From Ovis canadensis (Eukaryota; Chordata; Mammalia; Artiodactyla; Bovidae), in assembly GCF_042477335.2 (NCBI RefSeq), contig NC_091260.1:46209001-46273000 (forward strand): 64,000 bases of DNA, read 5' to 3'. The position numbers were made by a program, and so were the translations under genes. The first letter of the stretch is position 1. Each line of letters starts with the position of its first letter. The notes beneath the pieces were generated by a model. That model was not told where the DNA came from, made no database searches, and saw nothing but the letters and a program-made list of their open reading frames with translations. Below, piece by piece: positions 1 through 11,287 of this stretch.

Positions 1-279
1 CTCTTAGGCAAAATTAAGACTAAGATAGAGTCTCTAGTAGGGCTAGGATCTTCTGGATAAGAATAAGGAAGAAGCACTTCCCTGCACACAAGGCTAGCGC
101 ATTGTACAGCTCTAAGGCTCCCATCATGCACATAGATTTCGTATTAATTTTGACGACTTTTCAGAAGACGTAAGAAAAGAGTCCTGAGGAAGGGATACTT
201 TTTCTTATTTTGCCCAAAGGCACCGCATTCTTTAAATTTGATGTGGCTCTTGAGTCCCTCAGTACTAGAGGAGAGCAGC
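1..279. other. Single-copy sequence, no feature recognised
   Basis: AT-leaning sequence with no long open frame and no repeat I recognise. It ends at the 3' terminus of an antisense BovB fragment. Confidence 0.5.
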
Positions 280-895
280 CTTCTTTGTTGTTGTTTCGCC
301 GCTCAGCCGTGTTCGACTCTTTTCGACCCCATGAATTGCAACACGCCAGGCTTCCCTGTCCATTACCAACTCCCGGAGCTTGCTAAAACTCATGTCCATT
401 AAGTCGGTGATGCCATCCAACCATCTCATCCTCTGTTGTTCCCTTCTCTTCCTGCCTTCAATCTTTCCCAGCATCAGGGTCTTTTCCAATGAGTCGGCTC
501 TTCACATCAGGTGGCCAAAGTATTGGAGTTTCAGCTTCAAGCATCAGTCTTTCTAGTGACTATTCAGGGTTGATTTCCTTTAGGATGGACTGGTTGGATC
601 TCCTTGCAGTCCAAGGGACTATCAAGAGTCTTCTCCAACACCACAGATCAAAGGCATCAGTTCTTTGGTAGTCGGCCTTTTTTTTTTTTTTTGTCCAGCT
701 CTCACATCCGTACATGACTACTGGAAAAACCACAGCTTTGACTATATGGATCTTTGTAGGCAAAGTGATGTCTCTGCTTTTTAATAGGCTGTCTAGAAAT
801 GCCATTGCATTTCTTCCAAGGAGCAAGGGTCTTTTAGTTTCATGGCTGCAATTACCATCCAAGGTGATTTTGGAGCCCAAGAAAATAAACTCAGT
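280..895 (-). mobile_element. BovB LINE 3' fragment, old GCAACAACA-tail type
   Basis: Antisense copy of the last ~600 bases of BovB (RTE-class LINE). The minus strand encodes broken pieces of the C-terminal BovB domain (for example VVFPVVMYGCESWT and WCWRRLL near 600-720). The 3' end reads TTGTTGTTG on the plus strand, so its sense tail is of the CAACAACAA kind. It joins a BovB 5' piece in the opposite orientation at about 895. Stops and indels make it non-coding. Confidence 0.9.
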
Positions 896-1040
896 GAAAC
901 TATGAGCCAGGCTGTGTAGGATCACCAAAGACAGATAGGTCATGATGGAGAGTCTGACAAAGGAGGTCCACTGGAGAAGGGAATGGCAAACCGCTTCAGC
1001 ATTCTTGCCTTGATAACACCTGGAACAGTTGGAAAAGGTA
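896..1040 (+). mobile_element. BovB LINE 5' fragment, inverted relative to the adjoining 3' part
   Basis: The stretch around 950-1000 matches the 5' region of the near-full-length BovB at 53.2 kb (shared GGTCCACTGGAGAAGGGAAT and CTTGCCTTGA blocks). It is in sense orientation, directly abutting the antisense 3' fragment. This fits a 5' inversion made at insertion with most of the element lost. Confidence 0.75.
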
Positions 1041-1727
1041 GCCCTATTAGAGGTAAAAAATTCAAATGAGAAACCAGCAGGGGGTGGGAGTGGGCAGAAG
1101 AGACAGGATGACTTCTGATTGTATCTCTCTCCTGGTCCTGCTCCAAGCCTCTCAAGCAAAATACAGAAGAGATTAGGGATAATTCCTCCCCAGTAGTGAG
1201 GAATGAAGCCCAACCTTGATATTTTTAGTGTTGATGCTTTCATAATTTGTAAAATACAATTGTATCAGAATCTTCTATTCCTCTCCTCTCTCATGATTCA
1301 CCAGAATACAAGCTAAGAGAGCTACTATAGGAAAATAGATTGAAGATAGATTTGAAAATCAGAGATTTGGTTCTAGATCTGTTTATTCCTTAACTAACTA
1401 CCTCTTTGGGCAAATAATTTGATATCATTTAACCTCATTTTCCAGATTTGTAAAATGAAGGAGTTGGATGTGCTGATTATGAAAATAACTTCTAGAGTTA
1501 AGACATCAGGATTTCATGAGAAATTTTATGATTTTATGTAGAATTGTCTGGTTACCAAGAAAATATTGTTGTTAGAATTTTTCTGATTAGTATCAAAGTT
1601 GAGAATATGAGAATTGAAATGATCTCCTAGATAAGCTGGATTTAGAATCACTCAATTTGGAACCTAGCATTATTGTTCTAGGCAAATGTTGGTTTATGAA
1701 ATTTTAGGAAATTCTTTGTCTTTATTT

Positions 1728-1783
1728 TTCTCTCTCTCTTTGTCCCTCTGTCTGTCTCTTTCTCTCTCTCTCTCTTTTCCTCT
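1728..1783. repeat. (CT)n-rich low-complexity tract
   Basis: Runs of TCTC interspersed with TGTC and CTTT over about 55 bases. Confidence 0.85.
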
Positions 1784-1799
1784 CATTATACATTATACC

Positions 1800-2010
1800 A
1801 CATTGTGGTAGAAAGAGCATTTGACTTTGAAGATCAGCCGAAAGTTCTGGGTGGAAGTTTCAGCTCTGCCACTTATTAATCATGATCTTCAGCTGTTCAC
1901 TAAGCTTTTCTTATATTCATTTATGTATAAAGTGGAAATGCTAATATCCACGTTAGAGCATTATTGGGTAGATTAATCAAGAATATGTTTGTAAGAGATC
2001 TCTATAAACT
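1800..2010 (+). mobile_element. MIR SINE, degenerate
   Basis: Order of landmarks matches MIR sense: an AGAGCATTTGACTTTG-like start, CAGCTCTGCCACTTA core, AAAGTGGAAATGCTAATA region, then a GGGTAGATTAA block. It is heavily diverged, as expected for this ancient mammalian SINE. Confidence 0.7.
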
Positions 2011-2236
2011 GCAATAAACTGTACATTCAGGAGGTCATTAGTATCATGCTGAAGTATCATTTCCATCATAACAAAATGCCAACGACTGATTCATGAAAAC
2101 CAAAAGTATTGTTTGATAAACAACCTCTTCCCCAGCAACCTTCTCTATTTTGTGCCATGTTATCTTCCCAGCATCCCTGGGAGGTGACTCTCATTTTGCC
2201 AGATTCAAAAGTAGGGAAGCTGAAATATAGGTAAAA

Positions 2237-2450
2237 GTGTGCATGCTCAGTCGTGTCTGACTCTTATGCTTCTCCCTGAGTTGCAGCCCACCAGCCTCCT
2301 CTGTCCATGGAATTTTCCAGGCAAGAATACTGGAGTAGGTTGCCATTTATTCCTCCTGGGGACCTTCTTGACCCAGGGTTCAAACCCTCATTTCCTGGGT
2401 CTCCTGCATTGGCAGGCAGATTCTTTACCACTGTGCCACCTGGAAAGCCC
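2237..2450 (-). mobile_element. Bov-tA SINE
   Basis: Antisense. The plus strand starts with the BovB-derived end (GCTCAGTCGTGTCTGAC) and ends with the tRNA-like head (TTCTTTACCACTGTGCCACC). It directly abuts a BovB 3' end at 2451. Confidence 0.9.
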
Positions 2451-2692
2451 TTCAGTTCAGTCGCTTAGTCACGTCTGACTCTTTGCAACCCGAGGGACTG
2501 CAGCACTCCAGGCTTCCCTGCCCATCACCAACTCCCGGAGCTTGCTCAAACTCATGTCCATCGAGTTGGTGATGCCATTCAATCATCTCATCCTCTGTTG
2601 TCCCTTTCTCCTCATGCCTTCGATCTTTCCCAGCATCAGGGTCTTTTCCAATGAGTCAGTTCTTCGCATCAGGTGGCCAAAGTATTGGAGCA
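2451..2692 (-). mobile_element. Short BovB 3' end
   Basis: About 240 bases of BovB 3' terminus, antisense, beginning TTCAGTTCAGTCGC and ending AAGTATTGGAG. This is a severely 5'-truncated insertion. Confidence 0.9.
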
Positions 2693-3560
2693 TAGTTCAA
2701 TTTTATGTTATTGTCTTTGAAAATGGTTGTAAGTACTTAGCAGAATTCTTGAATTTTTTTTTCTCTCCTACTATGTCATACTAAAAAGGTTCCATCCTGA
2801 TAATTTAGTAGTATATTTTTATTTCTCTTCACCTATTCCTCCCAGGTTTTTGATGTGACATTTCCATTCATATATTTAAAGGAAAGAGTTATATGCATCA
2901 CATACATGAAATTTCTAGGAAAGAAGCAGACACAGAATGTAGAGCATTTTTGATTTCTGTTTAAAGAAAAGCTAGCTCCTCTGTTCCTGTCTGACCTTGG
3001 TAAAGTTGGCAAGGTTTATTGAAACACTGCCAAATGTTTGATCTTTTTAATTAATATTTTCTATGCCTACATAGTGGCTATCTCCCTGAACCTCAAAAGC
3101 AATTCACAGTCATTATTAGTTAATATACTCAGTATCCTTGTGAGGCAGGTGTGGGGCAGGTGGTGATATCTGTCTGTTCACATGAAAGAACTGGATGTCA
3201 GTGTGATGCTTCCAGACTGTTCCAAGTCGAACTGGGTGACTCAAGAGCGGATCTCAGTTGTTTACTAAGAATCAATATGCTTTTTAGCTCAAAAAAATTA
3301 TTTGAGATCAAGAACAGGAATAATGGATTTGTATTACTAAAATCCAAATCCCCCCAAAAGTAAAATAAAATGAAATCCAAATCCACTGTTTCTTGCTGCC
3401 TGGCACTTAAACTTTCCTTTTACTCAAAACAAGATTTTACAGATTTTGAAGCAGTAAGTCATTCATAATGTATGCATCAATTGGATTAGCCATCCATCCA
3501 ACCATTAGAAGTTCCTCAAAACAAAATGGTTCTTAATATATGCATTCACATGTATTTCAT
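2693..3560. other. Single-copy AT-rich sequence
   Basis: No gene or confidently named repeat. The open frames here are short and lack family signatures. Confidence 0.5.
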
Positions 3561-4125
3561 GCAGCCATGAAATTAAAAGACGCTTCCTCTTTGGAAGGAA
3601 AGCTATGACAAAGCTATACAGCATATTAAAAAGCAGAGACATCACTTTGCCGAAAAAGGTCTGTCTAATCATAGCTATGGTTTTCATATGGCAGTAGTCA
3701 TGTATGGATGTGAGAGTTGGACCATAAAGAAGGCTGGGCACCAAAGAATTGATGTTTTTGAATTCTGGTCCTGGAGAAGATTCTTGAGAGTCCCTTGGAG
3801 AGCAAGAAGATCAAATCAGTCAATCCTAAAGGAAATAAACTCTGAATATTCACTGGAAAGACTGATGCTCAAGCTAAAACTCCAATACTTTGGTCACCTG
3901 ATGTGAAGACCTGACTCTTTGGAAAAGACCCTGATGTTGGGAAAGACTGAAGGTAAAAGAAAGGGCAGCAGAGGATGAGATGGTCATTAGCATGACCCCC
4001 TTGATGGACATGAATTTGAGCAAACTCCGGGAGTGAAGGATAGGGCAGCCTGGCGTGCTACAGTCCATGGGTTCGCAAAGAGTCAGACATAACTGATGCA
4101 ACTTAGCATGTACGCACGCATGCAC
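3561..4125 (+). mobile_element. BovB LINE 3' fragment
   Basis: Sense fragment starting at GCAGCCATGAAATTAAAAGA and running to the 3' end. It carries the C-terminal motifs [25 protein letters not shown] and [13 protein letters not shown] in one frame, then stops after HLM. The tail is degenerate and ends in an ATGC-rich stretch. Confidence 0.9.
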
Positions 4126-6030
4126 TCTTACCCACAGAATGATACTACTCCTCCTATTTGATTTGTAAATTCTACATATGCCGCTTGGGTAAAAATAGAA
4201 ATTAATAAAAATATAAGCAGTGTTTGTTTTAAAATTTTACCCAGTGTCAGTCTTGGGATTAGAAAAATGTTTGCTGATTTTGCATTTTAAGGACAGCAGA
4301 TCTTTAGTGTCATGTCGCATGCCAACTATTTAAATGATTTCTTTGGCTGTGATTTCTTCCTTAGGAGACATTTTCACTGAGGTTATTTTTCCTTTGATAC
4401 CTGAGAGTGCTCCTTGGATGGTGCTTCTTCAGTGTGTACATCCTGAGTAGGTGATGGGCATCTAGTCTTCACGTTACCCCTTGTTTATGGACAACCCTGA
4501 AGAGTGGTAACCATGGTTACCTTACATCCGAGTGGCTTTGAAGTGACTTTCTCCAAAGGAAATTCTGAGCTGAAGCCAGAAGACTGCATTTGGGAGAGAA
4601 TGAGAGAGGAAATTAAACAGGAGGGAGGGTGTCCAGAAAATGCAGGAGATGGGAAGCATGGAAAGTGAGCTGGAGCAAACTGATCATGAGGAGCAGAGAT
4701 GGAAGCCAAGTGGGCTTCCTTCAAGTTGGGGAAAAGTTATCAAGACCGTTTCCATTGAATTCCACTTCTGCTTCAGCATTTCTATGCTATTTAATTTCCA
4801 TTGTTTCAATTTAGGATTTATCATTCTCCCATTTCTACTAATATGGGCTGGTTATTTTTCCCACCGGATTTCACATAACTTTTGCATAGGTAGGATCATG
4901 ATTATTGCTATATGTTAATTCACGCAGCATGTATTGGTGCCTTATTTTTCATGTCTTGTGCAGGGACATGGAAGTAGGTAAAAAGAAGACTTCCTACCAG
5001 CTTTTAGTGGCTCTGGAAATATTCTAACCAAGTCCTTTAAATCTATGGTGTAAACAATGATAGGAACAGAAGAGGAACAAAACCCTGACAGGAACTCAAA
5101 GAAGCAAACAATGAAGTAGAGAACTGCCTAAAATGCCTTAAGACCCTTTAGCCCTTAGCTCACACCATCTGCTCACATGCAAACAAACAAACAAACAAAC
5201 AGAAAACCCAGAGGTCTCTGGGTTATAGATACCGGTATAGAGGTGTCAGGTAGAACCATCTTAGCAGCTGTGAAAGCTGGGGAATAATTATCACTCCCTG
5301 TATTTTGTGGCCTGAAGAGTTGTCAGTAGACATAGCTAAAATAAGCAAAACCAGATGGTTCTAAGGAGACGTTGCACATGGCTCAGGATCCCTTTGGAGA
5401 GAGAGAGGACCTGCTCTCTGCCCTTTTGCCCCCACATGTGGCCAGCAAGCCTCAGATCCACTTGATGACTCAGGATAAATATAGACTTCAGACATAAACA
5501 ACTTTATTGCACCATCCCTTGTGCCTTAACTAGAGAGGACTCATCTGCATTCATGACACTTTATTTCAGAAGCTGTTGTGTCTTTAGCACTTACCATCCA
5601 TGGATTGGTCTTTACTGCCAACTGTCCTCAGACAGCAGTAGAGTCTGAACTGCTCACAATACCCATTTTCCCCAAAGCTGCTCTGGGCTGTTTCTCTTTC
5701 CCATGTGCTTCCTTTTCTCACATTACATAAAAATTCTAAAGAGTGTTTATGTACGCTTCTTCTGATGCTCTTTCTTTAGATCTCGATGGTTCTTGTATAC
5801 CTTCAGGGACTTTAAGTAGTCTTGTATCATCCAGGTTTTTACTGATTAAAGCTGTCTTGTCAATGAAGTGTAGCTGATGATTCTCTACTAATATCTCCTT
5901 GTTTGTCTTGTTGGCACAGGTAGCCATGAATTCCTGTGGGTATGAGAAGATCTTTCATTTGAATCCTCCTCCAATTCCACACCAAACAAAATTATCCTGG
6001 TGGAACAAATCTGCTTGACCTGCAAGGTAA
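4126..6030. other. Single-copy sequence, no gene recognised
   Basis: About 1.9 kb without a recognised interspersed repeat apart from an (AAAC)n tract. A 63-codon minus-strand frame at 5736-5927 has ordinary-looking composition but no family I know. Confidence 0.45.
5177..5201. repeat. (AAAC)n microsatellite
   Basis: About six AAAC units in a row. Confidence 0.85.
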
Positions 6031-6253
6031 TGCATGCATTCTAAGTTGCTTCCGTCATATCTGACTCTTTGTGACCCCATGGACTATAGCCTGCCAGGCT
6101 CTCTGTCCACGGGATTCTCCAGGCAAGAATGCTGGAGTAGGTTGCCATGCCCTTCTCCAGGGGATCTTCCCAACCCGGGGATCAAACCTGTGTCTCTTAT
6201 GTCTCCCACATTGGCAAGTGGGTTCTTTACCACCAGTGCCACCTGGGAAGCCC
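6031..6253 (-). mobile_element. Bov-tA SINE
   Basis: Antisense Bov-tA with the BovB-derived part first (TCATATCTGACTCTTTGTGA) and the tRNA-like head last (TTTACCACCAGTGCCACCTG, then GGAAGCCC). Confidence 0.92.
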
Positions 6254-6443
6254 AAGGTGATGCTATCTGTATCTTTTTATGTTCTGAACCTTAATTGTGT
6301 ACAACTTTTTTTCCAACTCACAAACTGCCTGAAGATTAAGTGCTCAAGGATAAGGAACATACAGAGGGGAAGGATGGGGGAAGCGATAAGGAGTTTGGGA
6401 CCAACATGTGCACACTGCTATATTTAAAATGGATAACCAACAA

Positions 6444-6666
6444 GGGGTTTCCCTGATGGCTCAGATAGTAAAGAATCTGCCTGCTGTGTGGGAGACCTGG
6501 GTTAAATCCCTGAGTAGGGAAGATCCCAGTATTCTTTCCTAGAGAATCCCATGGACAGAGGACCTTGGAGAGCTACAATCCATGGGGTTGCAAAGAGTCA
6601 GATATGACTGAGTAACTAACACACACACACACACACACGCACACGCACAAGCACACACACACACCC
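6444..6666 (+). mobile_element. Bov-tA SINE with (CA)n tail
   Basis: Sense Bov-tA beginning GGTTTCCCTGATGGCTCAG and ending in a CA/CG-CA tract of about 45 bases. It is flanked by CCAACAA at 6437-6443 and again at 6667-6673, a 7-bp target-site duplication inside the L1. Confidence 0.92.
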
Positions 6667-6763
6667 CCAACAAAGACCTACTGTGTAGCATAGGGAACTC
6701 TACTCAATGTTATGTGGCAGCCTGGATGGGAGGGGAGTTTGAAGGAGAATGGATAAATGTATA

Positions 6764-7133
6764 TGCTTTTGAACTGTGGTGTTGGAGAAGACTCTTGAGA
6801 GTCCCTTGGACTGCAAGGAGATCCAACCAGTCCATCCTAAAGAAAATCAGTCCTGGGTGTTCATTGGAAGGACTGATATTGAAGATGAAACCCCAACAAT
6901 TTGGCCACCTGATGTGAAGAGCTGACTCATTTGAAAAGACCCTGATATTGGGAAAGATTGAAGTCAGGAGGAGAAGGGGATGACAAAGGATGAGATGGTT
7001 AGATGGCATCGCTGACTCAATGGACATGAGTTTGGGTAAACTCTGGGAGGTGGTGATGGACACGGAGGCCTGGCATGCTGCAATTCATGGGGTTGCAAAG
7101 AGTCGGACACAACTGAGCTACTGAACTGAACTG
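6764..7133 (+). mobile_element. BovB LINE 3' fragment nested in L1
   Basis: Sense BovB starting at the [14 protein letters not shown] codons and ending ACTGAACTGAACTGA. L1 sequence resumes directly after it. Confidence 0.9.
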
Positions 7134-7229
7134 ATATGTATGCTCAATTCTTTTGCTGTCCATCTGAAGCTATCACAACATTGTTAGTCAGCTATACTCC
7201 AATACAAAATTGAAAGTTTTTTAAAAAAA

Positions 7230-7674
7230 GATAGAGAGCATAATACGAAGAAGATGCAGTCCCAGCAGCAACTTGGGGGTAGGATGGAACAGGCTCATGA
7301 GAGCTGGTCTTAAATATTCAGAAATTTTGAAAGCCAGTTGTTGCAAAACTGCTTGATGGCTTGAAACCAGCTATGGTGAGAATATTCATACAACAGAAAT
7401 TGTCAGACACTACAAATCAGGGCTTTCTACCTCCCTCCCCAACTCCCCTGGAGAGATTATTTACTTGCTCACTATCTTAGCCTCAGATGTAATGTGTGTG
7501 TGTTCATGAGAGATTGGATGAAGGAGGGGAGAAGTGAGGAGGGATGCATGCTCTACCATCCCAGAGAAAAAAGCTTTTAAATAGGGTTGTCAAAAGTGCC
7601 AAAAAATATTAACCATGCAAATTTTAAAACATAAGTCAGTTCAATTGGTTCTCATAAAGTATAAAAGTTACAAA
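7230..7674. other. Single-copy sequence
   Basis: No feature recognised. Confidence 0.45.
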
Positions 7675-7835
7675 TTTTTAAAATTAACTTTTACTGGAGT
7701 ATAGTTGTTTTACAATGTTGTGTTAGTTTCCACGGTATAGCAAAGTGAATCAGCCACTCATAGATGCCCTCCCTTTTGGACTTCACATTCAGGTCACTGC
7801 AATGCACTGAGTTCCTGTGGGGTACAGTATGTTCT
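7675..7835 (-). mobile_element. L1 3' UTR fragment
   Basis: Antisense L1 3' end: GGAGTATAGTTGTTTTACAA, TGTTAGTTTCC and GCAAAGTGAATCAGCCA in the usual order. Confidence 0.85.
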
Positions 7836-7892
7836 TTTATACATTCTATAATTTTCTGTTATCTTATTTGGTAACGTTTGCTACTAGCTCTA

Positions 7893-8120
7893 TTCAGTTC
7901 AGTTCAGTCACTCAGTCATGCCCAGCTCTTTGCGACCCCATGAATCACAGCACGCCCGGCCTCCCTGTCCCTCACCAATTCCCGCAGTTCACTCAGACTC
8001 ACGTCCATTGAGTCAGTGATGCTACCCAGCCATCTCATCCTTTGTGGTCCCCTTCTCCTCCTGCCCCCAATCCCTCCCAGCACAGAGTCTTTTCCAATGA
8101 GTCAACTCTTCACATGAGGT
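7893..8120 (-). mobile_element. Short BovB 3' end
   Basis: Antisense, starting TTCAGTTCAGTTCAGTCACT and ending CTTCACATGAGGT. It carries the typical (TGAAC)n-type terminus. Confidence 0.9.
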
Positions 8121-8374
8121 CTATCAACCCTTCCTTTTTTGCTTTTCCTTAAGTTTACTTTGTTGTTCATATTTATTTCACCATTTGGAGTCGTTTTTCT
8201 TCATGGGAATAAGAATGTAGTGCTATTTTTAGTTCTGTTTACAGTACTGTCTCAGTATGCTGAAATTTCAGTTTTGATTTTCTTTGATCTACAGATTGGC
8301 CTTAGAATAACAAAATGGTCAGGTTTCCATCCTTGGGTAGGAATTTCCAACTTTAATTTGAGAAAGTACTATTA
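8121..8374. other. Single-copy sequence
   Basis: No feature recognised. Confidence 0.4.
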
Positions 8375-8625
8375 ACTAACGTGTATTTAGTGCTAACTAT
8401 GGGCCACCCTCCTCAATGCTTTTCATGCATTATTTTACTTAACCTTCAAACCAAGACTTTGAGATTACTATTATATATATTTGTTTTACATTTATCCTTT
8501 CCCCAGTATTAAAAATAGAGACTGAGGATTAGAAACTTTGAAGGGCTTGTACAAGACCATAGCCTAGCAAGTAGCAGAGCCAAGTGTGAAACCCAGCCAT
8601 TCGGAGCCCAGAGCCGGGTTCTTGG
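8375..8625 (-). mobile_element. MIR SINE
   Basis: Clear antisense MIR: TTTAGTGCTAACTATGGGCC, TTATTTTACTTAACCTTCA, AGACTGAGGATTAGAAA, then GTAGCAGAGCCAAG. Confidence 0.85.
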
Positions 8626-9002
8626 CATTGTTGTAGCATGAAAAGTGTCTGCTATCCTGACTTACCAGCTATTGAGCTGCTGCCTTCCTAACTGGAGGGA
8701 CTCAGCACTGTTTCTTGGGATGAACATTTGGGCAACATCTCTTTCAGATGTAAGTCACATTCCAAATCAGTGGGGACAAGGAGTACTCCCTGAATCATTT
8801 CACTCGAATGATTCCCCAGTTAGACTTAATTACTACATGCCTATGATTATGTGGTACTCTGCCCAGTGCTGCACAAGGCCATTAACTGACGTGGTCTTTG
8901 CTGTATTCATATGCATTGGTACATTTGTTGTTGGGGTATACTCAGTTTATGAAAAGGGTATTGATAAGTATGTTATAAGTGTTTTTTTCTGTGGTGATTT
9001 TC

Positions 9003-9150
9003 AAACCTGACTGACTGCACATGAAAATCACCTGGGCTGGGGAGAGATTTAAAAAACCTCAATGCCTAAATTTCATTTCAGACCAATTACATCAGAAAAG
9101 TCTAGAGATGGGACCTACACATTAGCTGGTATTTTAGAATCGTGATGTCA
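9003..9150. mobile_element. MER5-like hAT MITE relic
   Basis: Carries CATGAAAATCACCTGGGCTG followed by AGATGGGACCTACACATTAGC, the pattern of MER5 (hAT-Charlie non-autonomous). Terminal repeats are eroded. Strand is not assigned because the element is nearly symmetrical. Confidence 0.65.
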
Positions 9151-9529
9151 AATAATGACAGTGTCTACAATTTTATTTCTGGAAAAAAAATACTATCACT
9201 TAACTGTTTAGTGCACACTTATTTTAAAAATAGTTTTTCTCTCCTCCAATGTAAAAGTAATATTAAAGTAGTGTATCTTCATCTTATAACGTCTAGGAAA
9301 TTATAGTAAAAAACTGTGGACCTCTAAGGTATCAGTTAACAAAGTAACGATTAAGTGAAGTATAAGTATATTCATTCTCTGAAATGAATGTTTCAGAAGG
9401 AAAATATAGGTAGTTATTAGGATGTATAGTAGGAGAACCTTTTTCAGGCTGGTGCTCAGAATGATTTTCCCTACAAAATTTGAGTTGAGAACTGAGATAG
9501 CAGAATAAGGAAAGAATAGGAAGGAATTA
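9151..9529. other. Single-copy sequence
   Basis: No feature recognised. The antisense L2 may begin somewhat before 9530. Confidence 0.4.
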
Positions 9530-10840
9530 GGCAAAACTAGGTGAGAAAAGTTCTTGGACACAAAGGTAACAGCATGGCAAAAGGCCACAGGGTAGTGAGA
9601 GGCATAGCTCACCATCTATCACTAAGGACCTGGGTGTCTGAAGGGTAGGGAATGGGGTAGGTATAAGAGGAATACGGTGACCCACTCCTTCAGACATTGC
9701 AATGCATGTTGAAGATTTTGGTCTTATCTTAAGTGCATTGGGAAACCACTAAAGGATTTTCGGTAGAGACATAGAACAATCAGAGTTGAGTTTTGAGAAT
9801 CTGTTTCTGTTTGCCTTATAGAGAACAGATCAGAGTGAGCATGAGAAAAAGGGGAGACCAAGTAGAATAAAAGTTGATGGATAACAGTAGATTAGACTGA
9901 GTTGGCAGCAAGGGAATTAGAGGGAAAGGGCAGAGGAGAAGAGAGCAGATTAGATATTTAAGAGGCAGAATTTGGTGAAGGATTATATGACAGAATTAAA
10001 GAGAGTGGTGTCCTTGCCAACTCCTCATTTTTTAGCTTTCATTATTGTGTGTAGGACACTCTGTTTTCTAAGACTGGAAACAGGATGAAGGACTAGACTG
10101 GAAAGAAAGAAGATGAATTGAGCTTTGAACAGGTTGATTTTGAGGTGTCCTTAAGATGACCAAATGAAGAAAATACATTAAAATTTTGGAGAGTCAAGCT
10201 GAGAGCTCAGAAAAGAGGTTAGAGCTAGAGGTCTGACTCTGAATCTTACTGGTTTGTGAGTGGTGTTTAAAGCCTTGGGTGATGGTGAGATTTCCAGAGA
10301 AGAAAGAGCAGAGTGAGAAGAAAAGAGGCCAGGATTGAGTCTTGAAAAATGCTAATGCTTAAAGCCAGACAGAGGAGGCTGAATTCCCAAAGCAAACTGA
10401 GGGGGACTGGCTGACAGGTAAGAGGAAAGTTATGAAGGTATAATGTCCAGGAAGTTTCAAGAAGACAGCATGGACTTTTAAAAGAAGGAGTTGTTGATAA
10501 TGCAGAATTCTGCTGGTGAGTCACCTAAGGAAGAGGGCTGGAAAATGCCCGTGTCTTTTAGCAATGTGGAAATAGGTCAGCGGCAACCTTAGTAAAAGTT
10601 ATTTTGGTGAGGGTGGGTGTGTCATCAGATTCAAGTGGCCTGAAGAGTGCCTGGGAAATGAGAAGAAAGCCAACGAAACAACGATAGGAAATGACTTTGA
10701 AACATCTGAGAGTGAAGGGGAGTAAAGAGAGTGATTATAGAGGGTGTGTGGCTGAAGGGAGTACTGTGATTTTGTGTTTTGAGATGGGATAGAGTTGAGG
10801 CTATTGGAAGACTCACTCAGATAGGGAGAGTTCCTGAGAA
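9530..10840 (-). mobile_element. L2 LINE, antisense, degenerate
   Basis: G/A-rich on the plus strand with successive blocks matching antisense L2 ORF2: AAGTGCATTGGGAAACCACT, AAGCCTTGGGTGATGGTGAG, then AGCAATGTGGAAATAGGTCA. Open minus-strand frames at 10267-10524 and 10631-10816 are decayed L2 reverse-transcriptase segments. Confidence 0.75.
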
Positions 10841-11050
10841 GGTATGAGGAAATAGTCTAACACAAAGGGGGACTGACTTAGGTAAGAGGAAGTGCACTGC
10901 TTCTTTATAACAAAAGGGATTAGAAAAGTGTGTGTATTTGTATAGGTTTTATAACAGGACATATAGGAGCTTCCTGTCTGTGAGCACATATTTCTCATTA
11001 AAGTTGCAGGTAAAGTTGTCTGCTGTGAAGAGTGGTTGTGGACTGTAGGG

Positions 11051-11090
<40 letters not shown>

Positions 11091-11119
11091 TATATAAGCA
11101 TGTGTGTGTGTGTGTGTGT
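11051..11119. repeat. Compound (TA)n(CA)n...(TG)n microsatellite
   Basis: TA repeats at 11051-11067, CA repeats at 11068-11090, a TATATAAGCA spacer, then TG repeats at 11101-11119. The CA and TG arms are complementary and could fold into an 18-19 bp stem. Confidence 0.9.
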
Positions 11120-11287
11120 CTCTCCTTCTGTGTGTATGTATAGGTGTGTTGAAATGTGCTGACTAGATGAAATAGTGGAATTACCAGGTACTATTGAAGT
11201 CTGGTTGAAGTGACCATGAACTTATAATAGGACAAATATGCTTGCTTTATTTACTTATTCATTCAACATATTTTTATTGAATGTTAG

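Larger units (their letters stand above)
1041..2230. other. Mostly single-copy sequence with two MIR-like relics and a CT-rich tract
   Basis: A weak MIR-like match lies at about 1360-1490 and a clearer one at 1800-2010. A pyrimidine-rich simple repeat lies at 1728-1783. No coding sequence is recognisable. Confidence 0.5.
6370..7229 (+). mobile_element. L1 3' end, split by Bov-tA and BovB insertions
   Basis: Three collinear L1 3'-UTR pieces: 6370-6443, 6667-6763 and 7134-7229. Joined in order they match the uninterrupted L1 at 59.5-59.75 kb (GTTTGGGA, ACACTGCTATAT, ATAACCAAC, AGCCTGGATGGGAGGGG, TCATCTGAA, CTATCACAA, then an A-rich end). This makes the L1 older than both insertions. Confidence 0.9.

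Noticed and set aside
2390-2450. tRNA gene calls in the tRNA-like heads
   Set aside because: These and the equivalent regions of every Bov-tA and CHR-2 copy are SINE promoters, not functional tRNA genes. They lack an intact cloverleaf and are attached to BovB-derived or A-rich tails.
8645-9010. 121-codon plus-strand frame with hydrophobic patches
   Set aside because: No domain, no conserved context, and it runs into a MER5-like relic. Treated as a chance frame.
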